This document shows, piece by piece, positions 49,149-61,189 of a stretch of 64,000 bases of DNA. The stretch's first letter is position 1. Each line of letters begins with the position of its first letter. The stretch is from assembly GCA_030141605.1 (NCBI GenBank), contig JAQGDQ010000207.1, forward strand, positions 254,026 to 318,025. The letters are read 5' to 3'. A program made the translations under genes and the position numbers. A model generated the notes under the pieces. That model saw only the letters and a program-made list of their open reading frames with translations, was not told where the DNA came from and did not search any database. The stretch is from Tubiluchus corallicola. Taxonomy: Eukaryota; Priapulida; Priapulimorpha; Priapulimorphida; Tubiluchidae.

Positions 49149-52100
49149 GTGAGGTGACCTTTAAAAACTTTCAAACAAGCTTACTATAACTTGTGAATAT
49201 CTTATTACTTTGATTAATTGTACAGCATTATATTTAGTTTTTGTACCATTAAAACTTGGATTAAGCTCGAAAGCACAAACATTCAACTTGCTAGAGCCAG
49301 AGCAGTTAACTGCTAATGTATCGAACGTTGTTGATGTAAATAAGTTTGCTCTTAAATCTCGAGTATGAACATAATCTAGAGTTTCTTTTTAGAAATGTTA
49401 AAGCAGACGCAGGGTGCTAAATAATTAAGCAAGGAAATGCATTGTTATCTCTATATTGAGCGTACAACACTTTATTTTTAATTTTCCTTTTAAATTTTGC
49501 TCCAATTCGGCAAGCTCTCACATGAATCAAAAGGGCCCCTTGGCAATTCTTTTTATTTATCTTTTGACTGAAATTCCGTTGCTATGACTATAACAGTAGC
49601 GTCAGAAATGAGGTGCAAAACCAACCTGACACGAGGTTCTTCTATCACCAGTTAAAATTTATCGAAAATTCAGAGCACAATACAGACCACACGATTAGCA
49701 ATGTATTTTTTCAGCAAGATGCAGTACTTTCTCATCACTCACAGACACTCAATGCATGATGCCCAACTTGTCATTGTACTGGCTTCTTAGGCTCTTGAGG
49801 CCCCTGAAGAAGGTTACGAATATAGCAAACTCTACTTGTGCAGCAGTTTTTTTAAAGATTTTCGTCTTTAAATCGTCTTAAAGAATTCTACCTTAAGATT
49901 TCAGTACATCTGTACCAATTTTCAAACATTTTGATTCGTTTGGTAAAAGTTAATATAGAAAATGTAATGTATATAGTGACTTCTGGAACATCCTGTATAT
50001 AAAGATGAAAATCTACCTGTGTTCCTATTTATGCACGCCAACATGCTGCAGCACGCCTCAAAATGAGATCCAAAACAAGAATTAGCAAGGCCCAAGGAAG
50101 ATTTTAGGCTTATATCAACTTAGGTCAAACCCCTCACCACCCCCAAAGGCGACCAAAATGAGTACAAAATAGCAGTTGTTAGGGCATTCTACTATATATA
50201 ATCGTTCAGTAAGTCGCTTTAGGGAGTACTGAGTTCGAACATCGATATCCTCATTGTATCCGAACAAAAGCATCCAATATGGCGTCCAAAATGGCGCAAC
50301 GCGGTAGTATTTAGCTCCGCCGCCTCGTAAGAATAAGCCCATTTCACAGCGAGGAGGCACGGCAAAATTTCTCATGCAGTTCCTCGTGAAGAAGTCTGTC
50401 GCTAGCTAGAAATTATGCGCCCTCCTCGTGAGGAATTTTCTCGAAATACTGCATGTTCTATTTTCGCATTTAATCTTCGAGGAATTCAGACTTAAATTCA
50501 GATAAATATCTTGAGTGGTTGCGGCTGTTTTCCGTATCAATTACACTTCATATGGTTACAGTTATCAAGTTTCCTGCAAAGGAAAAGTGGTTGCTCATCA
50601 CCGTGCACACCCACTGAGGAAAAAACAGTTCAGGTAGACATCACAGAAGAATCTTGTCCTTATGAAATTGAAGAAATGTCTAGTGACGGGAGTCAAGAGA
50701 GTGAAGAACGAAAAGCAAGTAAGTTATTTACAAGGCCCGCCACACAGTACGACACCAAGAAGCCGAAATCAGTGCCAAACAAGACAAAACATGTCTGAGA
50801 CGAATGTCACACCGCAAACGCACAACGATACCACATATTTGACATAAAAGCTTAATTTTAGCACGTTCATAATTTTGGCTTCATGGTGAGTCTTTGTAAC
50901 TGCAAGTACGCTCTCTTTTATCCTTTTCGGTTTATGGCTATGCTTATTTTACTTTGTGTTGTAACTGTTTTCTTCTAAACTGTATTTTATTTGTCACTTT
51001 TTGTGGCATTTCTCGAAAGTGAATGAGTTTTTTGGAATCTTTGTGCTACAAGTCAAAATCTGGGACACGCAAAAGAACCAGCTTTATGAACCAGAAAGAG
51101 TCACAGATTATGTTTAGGCATCTAAAAACACAGTGTATAATTGTATACTTTTGTAGAAAGAGGAACAGCCACCAGGAAGGAGCTATAAGGAGTAAACTAC
51201 ATTTACTTTGAAAGTATAAATAAATAACGAATACTTATTTCAAAGTCAAAAAGTTCATGTTTTTAGGTAAAAAAGTTGAAGAAGATAGTAAAAACGCTTT
51301 TGTCAGAAAATGCTTGCCCAATGTAGTAGTAACAATACAAAACCACAGATTCCTAGCGCACAGAAAACTCCTCGCACGTAGAAGTCAGTACTTTGCTGAT
51401 TTATTACATCACGAGATACCAGACTGCCCGCAAGAAATCACAGAAATCACTTTTGATGACATCACTCCCAATGCCTTCAAATTACTTCTGAATTACTACT
51501 ACGGCAACGGTCTCCATCTAACCATAGACTGTGTGTGCGACGTACTTGACGCGGCAAAGAAATTAGAGAACAAGGAACTAGTTGTCACTTGCGATGACTT
51601 TTTAAACGGTCTTCTGTCAGTCAATTCTGTCCTTGACACATACCAGAAAGCTCGAGAGGAAGGACTGTTGGAATTGCAAAATAGAAGTCGAAGTGTGATT
51701 GGCAAAAATTTCAAAACCATTTCAAACACCATATCATTCTTGAAGCTGCCAGTAGATGTGCTCTGTGAAATATTATCAAACAGCAACGTGCAGGTAAATA
51801 AACGCTTCAAGTACATATATTATACGATTGTCACGTGTGCACTTGCACGTGATTTTAACATTATTTAATTTAACTTTATTTTATTCACTTGATTAACAAT
51901 CAGCCGGCATGAATGCATTAAAATTATTATACTATACATATTTGCAAAATATTAGTGACAATGAGACGGTAATAGTAGTAAAAATATTTATTTTCCATAA
52001 AAGAGTTGCATAAGAATACAACAATTCTCTTGTCTTGTTGTGCCGCGACCAAAATCTGGTTTTATCAAAACTTAATTAAAAAACAAATGTATCAGTTACT

Positions 52101-55100
52101 ACGAGTTTCCATAATTCGGCATTTCATTCTCTGCCGATCTCAAAAGTAAATTAACAGGCTAATTAAAACTAATTAAGCATTCGTAAAGTCACTCGTTAAG
52201 TAAGTTATACAATAGTTATACAATCATTATGAAGAGATACCACGCCTGTGTGCGTGTGTACGTGGCGCATGCTTGTGTGCTTTTATGTTTGTTTGTAACA
52301 TTTTTAGGTAAGGAGTGAGATTGACGTATTTAACGCAGCACTGCAATGGCTGGAATATGACCGCAAAGTGCGCATGCGCTGTATGTACTGCGTCATGAAG
52401 TGCATTCGCTTCTCCACAATGCTTTTGGAGGAGTTGAACCAGTGTCTGGAGGATGCGCCCTTCCTGATGGAGAACTTGCAAACACGTGATCTGGTGTTGA
52501 ATGCTCATTGGTGAGTGTCATAATAGCCCCATTTTGTACTTACAAACCCAGTAACACACCAAACTTCCACATCCCGTCTTAGCTTAGATCACAAAAAAAT
52601 AAAAAATTACTTCTGTCATTTAAAATTTAGTAACTGACGCTGACATTTTGCTGTCCAGTAAAACTTATAGCTTAAAATAATTATTATTTTTAAAAAATTC
52701 ATAGGTACAAGACTTGTATGACGATGAAAATCCCAACCAGAGCAAAATTTATCCCCGTGCTACCCACTCGAAAATTCAAACTCCCAGAAGTAAGTTTAGC
52801 AGATTAACAGATTAAGACCAAATGACTATTCCTATGACTAATGACTACTATGACTACGGACCCTGACTAATGTCGGACAATATATATATATATACATCGT
52901 TTTTTCGTCTCCTTGATTAATAATGAGGAGGAAAAGCAGTGTCTATATTACTTGGTTATTTTAGTAAAAGTCCGGAGCTCATTGTCCGACATCAGCCCAT
53001 TTTACCCGAATGTTTCACCACAAAATCAGATCTGCCTAACTTATTATACGTAGTAATGTTATTGTTATTATTGTATTCCAAATTATTACCATTTATAATT
53101 GGAAACTCATTAATCGATTAATATGTTTTAGTTGATTATGTAACTATGTTAACAATGCTGCAAATTTGATGCCACATAGGGTGTGCCTAGAAAACCAGTG
53201 CCAGAGATGATCACAGCTCCTAAACCAGAATATGTACCACCACCTCTCAGTACAATTGCCCTGATTGGAGGTCTATTCACTGACGACTGGGACCCCCAGT
53301 AAGTAACGTTAACATAGTATTTTTATTACTCAAAGAAATGGGGATTTGAACTAAGAACCGGCACTCTCAAACATCTTACAAGATTCACGCATATGTTGCC
53401 TCAGTGAACTAGAGTGAATATCGTTTCTTCAAGAATGATTTACGTGAAATAATTGTTAGCACGAAAGTATTTCGCATCGTTTGTTTTTCGCTGTTACATG
53501 TATTTCACCATTCGCTAGTTTCATGGACGCAGCGCCCGTATCTCGAAAAGGTGTTAAACAAACAGTAGGTGATGTACCTGTCAGTTCAATACTGACGCGT
53601 TGGTACATCGGTAAGCTTGGAATTTAAGTTTTTAAGTTAGCATTTGCCAAGTTGCCATAAGTCATAGTCAGTGTTATACAGCAGTATGGTATTTCAATTT
53701 TTGTGCTTGTAAACACGTGCAACACGCGCACGGAAAATTTTTGCCGTTTAAAATCATGTTCACTTGTGACGTCAGAGTTAACTGTACTCAGCAAAGTAAC
53801 TTACTTAGCAGGGAGGCCAAAGTACAAAATATTTTCAAAACGCGCACTTATTCTTAAAAGCATCCTAGAAAATTGGAAAACTGTAAGTTTCAGAAAAAGT
53901 GTAAAATAAATATCTTTGTTTAATAATAACAGGTAGCAAAATGTCGTGTAAATACACATAAATATTGGAGTTAGATACACAAGATATTTACGATGTTTTC
54001 TCAGTTACGACACTTCCGTGTTTTCTGAATACCTCTTTTGTCCAGTGGAATCAAAGCTGTTGAGTAAAGAGAGTCGGGGTTGCATACATAATGCAAGTAT
54101 AATGATGAGAATGATGATGATGATGATAATGATGACGATGGTGATCATAACGACGACGACGATGAGGATAACAATAATGATGACGCTGACAATGATGATG
54201 ATGCTAACGATGATGATGGCGATGATGACAATAATAATTCCTGCTCCCATTGAGAGTGATATGATGAGTTCTGATAAAATGAGATATGTGCTTATGTGAT
54301 GAAGGGTGATTTAACAGTCAGGCTCAATGGTGAAATACATAATGGGAAGAATAATATTTCTTTATCGACTTTTACGAAAATAGCTTCATCTACTTCGAAC
54401 TTTGCTGACCTATAAGATCTATTGCTGTTAAACGTGATGTTAATTTGCAGGAGGAGAGGCAAATACTTTTTAGCTTATGACACAAAAACGGATGAATGGA
54501 CCCAAAGACCGAGTTTGCCAGAAGGGTTCAATTTCCATGGAGTGGCATCACTTGGGACGGTCATCTTTCTGATAGGTAAACTACATACTTAACGTAAATT
54601 TAAAGCATTAATGGAAGAAATATAGTACTTGAAAATTGACTGTTTATTGTTCTGGATAATGTATTATTGAGTCAAGAGGCTGACCTGCTAAAATGACTTA
54701 TGATATTTGTCGATTTTTCGTTAATAATTCACCGTAGTTTGTTTTTTTTTCTTATCGACTAATACTGTAGATCATTTTAGCAGATCAACCTATTGGTTGA
54801 CTAGGCAGCGAGTCAGGCTGGCAGCCAGATAGTTGGGCAATTTGTTCATCAGTAAATTAGCCAATCAGTTAATGATTTGCTGCATTTTTCAGGGGGAATA
54901 AAAGTAGGAGAACGTGGAAAATTGCCAGTTTCCGATCCTGTACCCCTGTCAATCGGGTACAAGTTTGACACGCAAACTCAGTTATGGAGCAGAATTACGA
55001 ATATGTGCAGTGCTAGAATGCATCACGAATGTGTCGCCATAAATGGAAAAATTTATGCCATTGGTGGACAAAATGAAAAAAGAGAGTTAGTAGTAGTTTA

Positions 55101-56410
55101 AATACTAATTATTCCGTTAGTAGTAAAACAGATAATTTGTCAAAATCAGTAATATTTTTGTAAAGGGTCTTACTGCAGCACTTGTGTGAATATGAATAGT
55201 AATGCTGGTTATAATATGATGATCGTGATTATTGTGACGACGACGATGATAATGATGAAGATGACGCCAATGCGACGATGATGATGATGAAGATTACGAC
55301 AGATGATGATGGTGATGACGATGACGATGGTCAGTAATGTTCAGAATTTTGTAGGATTTTGACAAGCGTTGAACGTTACGATCCCAGCTTGAATATGTGG
55401 ACTACAGTAGCGCCGCTGAAGCAGCAGCGGCTCGGTTTTGCAGTTGCTGCCTACCATAACAGGATTTTTGTCGTAGGAGGATTGGGCGATCCAGTCCGGA
55501 AATGTGGCGTGCCGGTTTTGTCCATGGTTGAGGTGTATAGTCCTCGAAAAAACAGGTACCTTTGGAGTTATAAATGTTAATAAACAACTCGCTCAAAGTT
55601 CCAGCTGGTTCAAGATAAGTGTATAATCTAAAGTAAGTGATAATGATTCATTTATATACGCAAGAATGAATGAATTCAGATTCAAAACCTCGATCATGAC
55701 CATGTTTATTAATTGACTACGTCTGGTCCGGGGAAGTTTACTCATGTGTTACTGAGTTTCCGGTATTTGTGACTAATTATCACATGACTGTGCCTGGTCA
55801 GTGCGGTTTATTCATGTGTGACTGAACACTTGATGCGTAACAAAACTCAAAAACTCCATGCCTAACTTTGGTCCTCTAAGAATCCGTGTTACTTGCGGAT
55901 TAAAAAGCTTTTTCTACTCTTTCTACTCTTTTGTGCCTTAAAAAATTAATGTTCAAGAATTAGAACTTATGTAGAAAGTAACCCCACCCATAAAGGTGCC
56001 TGTTCATTACAGTTTCAGCAGTCATTGTCCAGAATGAACCATGTGAAAGCTTTTTTCGAACCATCGCACAATCGAAAAAACTTGTGAACTAATAATATGA
56101 AGTCTTATTCTAGGTGGAACATCAGAAACAACCTGGAAGTTCCGAGATGTTACGCTTCCCTATGTGTAGCTAACGACAGTTTATTCTTAATAGGCGGCGC
56201 CACCGCTGTAGCAGCTGAAAACATTAATCTGAAAAACGAACCCTCAGTGGATATCTACTATGAAGACACTGACTCTTGGGAATTCTTGATACCGATGCCA
56301 CATTCTAGAAGACGGTGTTCTGTAGTTAGTGTAGGTTCGTGTCATTTAATGTGTAGCAGTTAGGATATTATGTGAAGCAATGGTGATATTAGTGATACAT
56401 AATAGCGCAA

Positions 56411-56478
<68 letters not shown>

Positions 56479-57031
56479 AATGACAATGATTAAAAATGAC
56501 GTGTAGATGATGAGGAGAGCAATGTCAAGGAAGTTTAGTGTCTTTTAGTCAATGGTTACAACAAGGGTGGCAGCAGCAATGATACTGCTGTACTATTGCT
56601 GCTAAGTATCTTTCTATTAGTAATGTGGTGACAGAGATGGCGACAATAATGCTGAGGGTGATTGTGCCTGAGATAATAAGGATAATGATGCTGATGATGT
56701 TATACTGTGCGCTTGGTGATAATCACAATAAGCACTGTGGGTTTTACACACTGACCAGTAACAGCACTGGTCTTACTCCACTGACCACTTGTCTCATTAG
56801 TGAATTTTTGGTATGATCTCTTTTTTCCCAGAATCCTACATCTATGTTTTTGGAGGCGCCGCATCGGAAAATACTCGTGAATGTGTTGCTGATGTGGACT
56901 GCTTTGATGCAAAACATCACAAGTGGGTGGAAAATAAAGTCCAGATTCCGAGACCTCTTTTTGGGGCGAAAGTGGCTTTGTTGGACGACAGTGATCAACT
57001 AGCACCTTTCCATGCTTTTAGTCGTCAATGA
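49062..57031 (+). CDS. Gene E: complete BTB-BACK-Kelch protein, 705 aa
   Basis: Eleven exons: 49062-49148, 50562-50718, 51267-51793, 52308-52510, 52705-52789, 53180-53298, 54451-54575, 54893-55085, 55355-55555, 56114-56334, 56832-57031; 2118 coding bases in one frame. BTB about 82-200 (HRFLAHRKLLARRSQYFADL, ITFDDITPNAF), BACK about 200-345 (VLDTYQKAREEGL, WLEYDRKVRMR), a short linker of about 40 residues, then six Kelch blades. This is the family's usual size; there is no low-complexity linker exon, unlike D. Start ATG 49062 has an in-frame TAA 12 bases upstream and yields a 29-codon exon ending phase 0, the pattern of D and F; the second ATG (49065) is equally possible. Exon 2's start is the least certain boundary. 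Expected role: Cullin-3 substrate adaptor. Confidence 0.9.
49149..50561. other. Gene E intron 1
   Basis: AT-rich. About 50120-50480 has higher GC and several CCTCGTGA/TCGAGGAATT motifs in both orientations, perhaps an old element; not resolved. Confidence 0.35.
50562..50718 (+). CDS. Gene E exon 2: N-terminal extension
   Basis: Donor GTAAGT certain; acceptor TGGTTACAG (phase 0) preferred, with AACAGTTCAG at 50635 as an in-phase alternative. Acidic end (EIEEMSSDGSQESEE). Confidence 0.65.
51267..51793 (+). CDS. Gene E exon 3: BTB and first half of BACK
   Basis: Acceptor TGTTTTTAG, donor GTAAAT. Phase 1 in, phase 0 out. Confidence 0.92.
52308..52510 (+). CDS. Gene E exon 4: second half of BACK
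   Basis: Acceptor CATTTTTAG, donor GTGAGT. Encodes EIDVFNAALQWLEYD and FLMENLQTRDLVLNAHW. The intron before it is absent from gene D. Confidence 0.92.
52705..52789 (+). CDS. Gene E exon 5: end of BACK
   Basis: Starts by completing Trp, then YKTC, as in gene D exon 4. Donor GTAAGT. Confidence 0.88.
53180..53298 (+). CDS. Gene E exon 6: short linker and first Kelch strand
   Basis: Proline-rich (PKPEYVPPPL) then IALIGGLFTDDWDP. One 119-bp exon does the job of exons 5 and 6 of gene D. Confidence 0.88.
54097..54235. repeat. GAT trinucleotide array in gene E intron 6
   Basis: Imperfect GAT/GAC/AAT units. Related imperfect arrays are at 55219-55330 (intron 8) and 56411-56480 (intron 10). Confidence 0.85.
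54451..54575 (+). CDS. Gene E exon 7: Kelch blade 1
   Basis: 125 bp; AYDTKTDEW, FHGVASL, IFLIG. Acceptor TTTGCAG, donor GTAAAC. Confidence 0.9.
54893..55085 (+). CDS. Gene E exon 8: Kelch blade 2
   Basis: Acceptor CATTTTTCAG, donor GTTAGT. Encodes KFDTQTQLW, MHHECVA and IYAIGGQNEK. Confidence 0.9.
55219..55330. repeat. GAT/GAC trinucleotide array in gene E intron 8
   Basis: Imperfect GATGAC-type units ending about 25 bp before the exon 9 acceptor. Confidence 0.8.
55355..55555 (+). CDS. Gene E exon 9: Kelch blade 3
   Basis: Acceptor TTTTGTAG, donor GTACCT. Encodes ERYDPSLNMW, RLGFAVA and IFVVGGL. Confidence 0.9.
56114..56334 (+). CDS. Gene E exon 10: Kelch blades 4-5
   Basis: Acceptor TATTCTAG, donor GTTCGT. 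Encodes LFLIGGATAV and IYYEDTDSW. Confidence 0.9.
56411..56480. repeat. GAT trinucleotide array in gene E intron 10
   Basis: More than 20 nearly perfect GAT units. Confidence 0.9.
56832..57031 (+). CDS. Gene E exon 11: Kelch blades 5-6 and stop
   Basis: Acceptor TTTTTTCCCAG. Encodes IYVFGGAASEN, DCFDAKHHKW and a tail ending FSRQ-stop. Confidence 0.9.
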
Positions 57032-57254
57032 CGTTTGGTTGTGGAGAGTAATTAATATGTACACAGGAAGGCTTGATCGGAAAGGTGCTCTTTTCAAGAC
57101 GAAAATTTGAGGTCATTATTTGGCTTGAAATTCAGCCTCATCGAAACTGCACTGTTATTACATGAGTAAGCAGAAGATGAGATAAACGTGTAAAAATAGT
57201 AAAACATTTAGTTTAAAACGTTTCTTGTGTATATGGGAATATATAACTAATGGA

Positions 57255-57260
57255 AATAAA
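57255..57260 (+). promoter_or_regulatory. Candidate poly(A) signal of gene E (AATAAA)
   Basis: Hexamer 224 bp after the gene E stop. Confidence 0.5.
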
Positions 57261-57643
57261 ACACTGTACATAGATTTGGTCTTTTTGAAGAACGTTCTGT
57301 TAGCTATGGTCACAGTTACATTTACTGCTAAAGCTAAAAGCTCTAAGCTAATTCTGGTACCCACATCCATGGGTAAGTCATGATGCTAGAATCTCATTGG
57401 TAGAACAAATAAGTGAAACACAGTGAATACAAATTATCAACCTATAGAAGAACTAGACAACGACAATTGCAGATTACAATGCTGCATAGAGAGAGGTCAA
57501 AGAAAAAGCACGGAAACTTAAGATAACGCTTTTGCTCATTTAATAAAATTTTGTGCTGTGGTTCGTCGCAGGCAATTCTGGCATTATTTAGCTAGGAAAC
57601 CTAAGGCCGGCAAATCTATTAGCACTAATGGAACCATTTGTAT

Positions 57644-57866
57644 TGGCTGGTGTAGTTCAATGGTAGCGTACTCGCTTCCCACCCGGGAAGTCATGGGTTC
57701 TACTCCCGACCGAGTCGTACCAAAAACCTAAAAAATGGTACCGCTGGTTCTTCGACCAAAGCACGTCGACGTCGATTTATCGAAGTAACATGCGGGTAAT
57801 AATAATCAGGACCCCTCTGAAATGAGTATTGAGTTACTTAAGGTGCTGGGCTATGACCGAAACGAA
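57644..57866 (+). mobile_element. tRNA-Gly-derived SINE
   Basis: The head has a pol III A box (TGGTGTAGTTCAATGG, from 57649), an anticodon loop TTCCCAC (anticodon CCC, glycine) and a B box GGGTTCTACTCCC (57695-57707). A roughly 150-bp tRNA-unrelated body follows, running into a long ATT/GTT tail. It has no clear acceptor stem, so it is a SINE rather than a working tRNA gene. Confidence 0.7.
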
Positions 57867-57883
57867 TTATTATTATTATTATT

Positions 57884-57942
<59 letters not shown>

Positions 57943-57980
57943 CGTCGTCGTTATTGTTATTATTATTATTATTATTATTC
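57866..57980. repeat. ATT/GTT microsatellite tail of the SINE
   Basis: TTA units, then about 19 GTT units, GTC units, then TTA units. Confidence 0.95.
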
Positions 57981-60900
57981 GAGCGATCTTGAAGAACACG
58001 CTGCATCGCCCTAAATGTGTTAGTGACAGAACACAAAGTATAAAATTATGGAATGCGTAAGAGAAAAATGAGATTCTCTATAGCAAAATTCTATCCCCTA
58101 TCAGCATTGAAGTTTATGTCACACATGCTTGCAAACATGATATATACTCATCCTTGGGAGGAACATTTAAGCATTGGTTTCATTTATGTTTTCGGATTCT
58201 ACTAATTTAACGTAATTTCGAATGTACTTTAAACGGTGCAAATTGAGTACGGCTTTATTATTACAGGCTTTGAATCCAAGCCGAACACTATCTTATTTTC
58301 AAGGTTGAACTTTTTGTTCTCACAATGACGAATAAATCTCCGTGGGTTTCCAGACAAAAGCCCACGCTCTCAAAATTCTGTCAGTTTGGTGCATGTTTTT
58401 GATTCCTGTATAGCACTTTTCAAAACACAGCTACAAGAAATGACGTCACAGTTGGTGAGGTAATCGTGTGCTGCGCATAACGCTTTCGCATTTAACAACA
58501 TTAGGTACGCATCAAGTGTCTGCGGTTGGGGTAAGTTTAACTTATCTTTAGCAATAATTAGCTAGTAATGGTTTTATTTGCATCATTTTAGTAAAGAAAA
58601 ATAACGTACCTATTCAAATAGGAACGGAAAAAGATTTTGGAAAAAAGGATAGCTTACTGACAATTGAGTCTACACTCATAAGCTAACCGTTATACAGTTT
58701 TATTATCATTTAATTACAGGTTGTAATAAAATTGTATGATTTCACAACTACACTTAAAAATTTAGAGAAATGCATTCAATTTCCTGTTCAATATAATGTG
58801 TAACATTGTTAAATATTTTATTAGTTTTTTGTCTCACTACCTAAACATAACGTAACATATTAATAATTGTAGTTGACGTGCGAGGTCTTAATAGTAAAAA
58901 TATGAGGTTATATTTTTCCTATGCATGGATTGTCAATAATAAGGTCGCAAGTCTCAGAAGTTGGAATAATTCTTCTACATTCATGGTGCTGTACAGAACA
59001 ATAATCAATTAGTAAGACTAAAAACGTGCTATGTGCAGGACTGAACAGAATGTTCTCCTATAGTTGTAGTAAAACAACATACAGGAAACAAAAGTGTCAA
59101 CATCTTTTGAAAGATGAAAACGTTATTGTTAAAAAGCCTTGAGGTTCTCTCACAACTTTCAATGTTGTCACTAGAGAGCATGATAAAATGCAGTTATTGA
59201 GAATTTTGAGATTGTCATTGTATCATTCTGCCGCGTGTCTTATATAAATGGTCCTAAAGAGGAAAGTGGTCCCTGCTAATTTAGTGCTAGTTCTAATTGA
59301 CGATTTGCACTTACCACAGCATAGATGGGATCCATGGAAACACAGTACAGAAACGACGAATACTTTATTAAAATTCATTCATTCGGTCATTGGATACCAC
59401 TGTATTGAAAAGTTATTGAAAGTACTTTGGTCGACGACTGTTCGAAATTGGTAGGAAAATCTTGTGAAATGTTTCATGTCAAGAACCCACAATTAACTAA
59501 CTTTTGACAGGAAATGTGAAAAAGCTGGAATACAGCCAGAATTTGAACAAGGCTCGCTGAGACTGGTGAACGTGGCAGTTCACAGTCTTCATAACTGCCA
59601 CCCAAATTCAGTACTTCCAATGTTAGATCACTTGCAATAGAATGATTCACAGTGACGTTAATATGTCTTGAGTAAGATTCGTTGTTTTGTTTTACTTGCT
59701 AAGAAAATCCCAGCATTAGCTAAGTAAGCTCAAAGGATATTAGGATCTCCTGTTGTATATATCCCCTTACTTATATCAGGTTGGCGCAAATATCCGCCGA
59801 AGTTTTGGTAATGATATTATAAGAAGATATTAACGGAGTCTCTCGAAATTGCCGGACTGTTGTTTCATAAGGTAATATATGTCTAAAAACTAACAATTTA
59901 GGTCGTTCCGTTAGATTTTTCCTAAGGTACAGATATTTTCAGAGCTATTAAGCCCATTCATATCATAAAGCTAATCTACTGATATAAAATAGTGCTTAAG
60001 TGGTAAAATGACTTTACATTTTGTCTTTACATTATACATCCATTTTTAAGACTTAAGAGATGTTTAACCCCAGTATTCAACAATTTTTGTATTTTACTCC
60101 TCTACATCAAATGGCTCTATGTGGCCGTCGTTCGCACTCTTTCTCTTCAAAAGAAATGCAGACGCCGTAATTCGGAGCATCAACTTGCTTTTTTTCTTGA
60201 CACCAAATCTTTGTCAGTGCTTTATTTTCTGTGGTGAAAACCATGATAAAAACTGATTGATTTCTTTATTGTTTTACTACCATGTATTGAGTACTTTGCC
60301 CGTCAACGTTGCTGTTTCTCAATTGGTGATTAGCTGACATTGTCTTGACATTTAATTTTCAAACATACGAAAGCATCTGTAACTCAAAAGAGCCACTCAG
60401 GTATACACTTGTAACTTTTCACAGTCAAACGACACCATGTATTTTAATACCAGACTGTGAATTTCAATTTTGTGAGGCACTTTTGCTAATATTATTTTAG
60501 TCTAAATTTCTCTAAAAGTCCGATATGATAGGGGTGCCTGGTAGGGGTGATGAAAGTCAAAGACACTGTTGTGAATCCTGTGCATCCTTTTCATGCAAAC
60601 TATACTTTCATGAGCACTAATCGTAGACTTCATGCCTTATCTTGTAACATAGGATATAGGAACGCATTTGTTCCTAACAGTGTGTTCATATACAATCATC
60701 AGCAATGATTTTTAACATTGTTTTCTTTAAAGTCAGTCCATTTTATTTGGTAGCCTCAATCGTTATGTCGGGTCGGCGCTTGTTTTTCACATGACCGGCT
60801 TGTATCTAAACTGTGTTTTTAGTTATTGTTTTTTGTTGTTGATTTTGTTCTCTTTGCTGTAACAAACCTAACAAAATTCCTGGGGTAAAAAATCTAACAA

Positions 60901-61060
60901 ATAATCTTAATCTAAATCTAATAAATAATCTATAAAAAATTGAATCTAAATTTTAAACCATTACGTACATTTCTGCATGCTACACAATGAAATGTTAGAT
61001 TTATAATAATTAAAAATTTTAAGTTGATAATGTTGTTTAGCTGTCTAGGCCTAAAAGGCA

Positions 61061-61189
61061 ATGGAGGAGGACATCTTAACAGCAATAAATCTGGACGACG
61101 GGACTAATCTGACCTCAAATGACAGGTTCGGTATCCCGTTTGTACATGAAACGCCGAGTGGAAACAGTATTGTATGTAGCAAAGACAAG
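61061..61189 (+). CDS. Gene F exon 1: start codon
   Basis: 43 codons, donor GTATGC, phase 0. Confidence 0.78.

Larger units (their letters stand above)
57032..61060. other. Spacer between genes E and F
   Basis: 4.0 kb with the E poly(A) signal, a SINE with microsatellite tail (57644-57980) and AT-rich sequence. I see no exon with family features and no other recognisable gene. Confidence 0.5.

Noticed and set aside
50511-50561. Gene E exon 2 extended upstream as a start exon
   Set aside because: The frame is open but has no ATG start; the phase pattern of D and F and the ATG exon at 49062 explain the N-terminus better.
53519-53610. A possible extra exon between gene E exons 6 and 7
   Set aside because: It has an AG before it and GTAAGC after it, but at 92 bp it would shift the frame of the following Kelch exons, and the direct 53298-54451 join matches the other genes.
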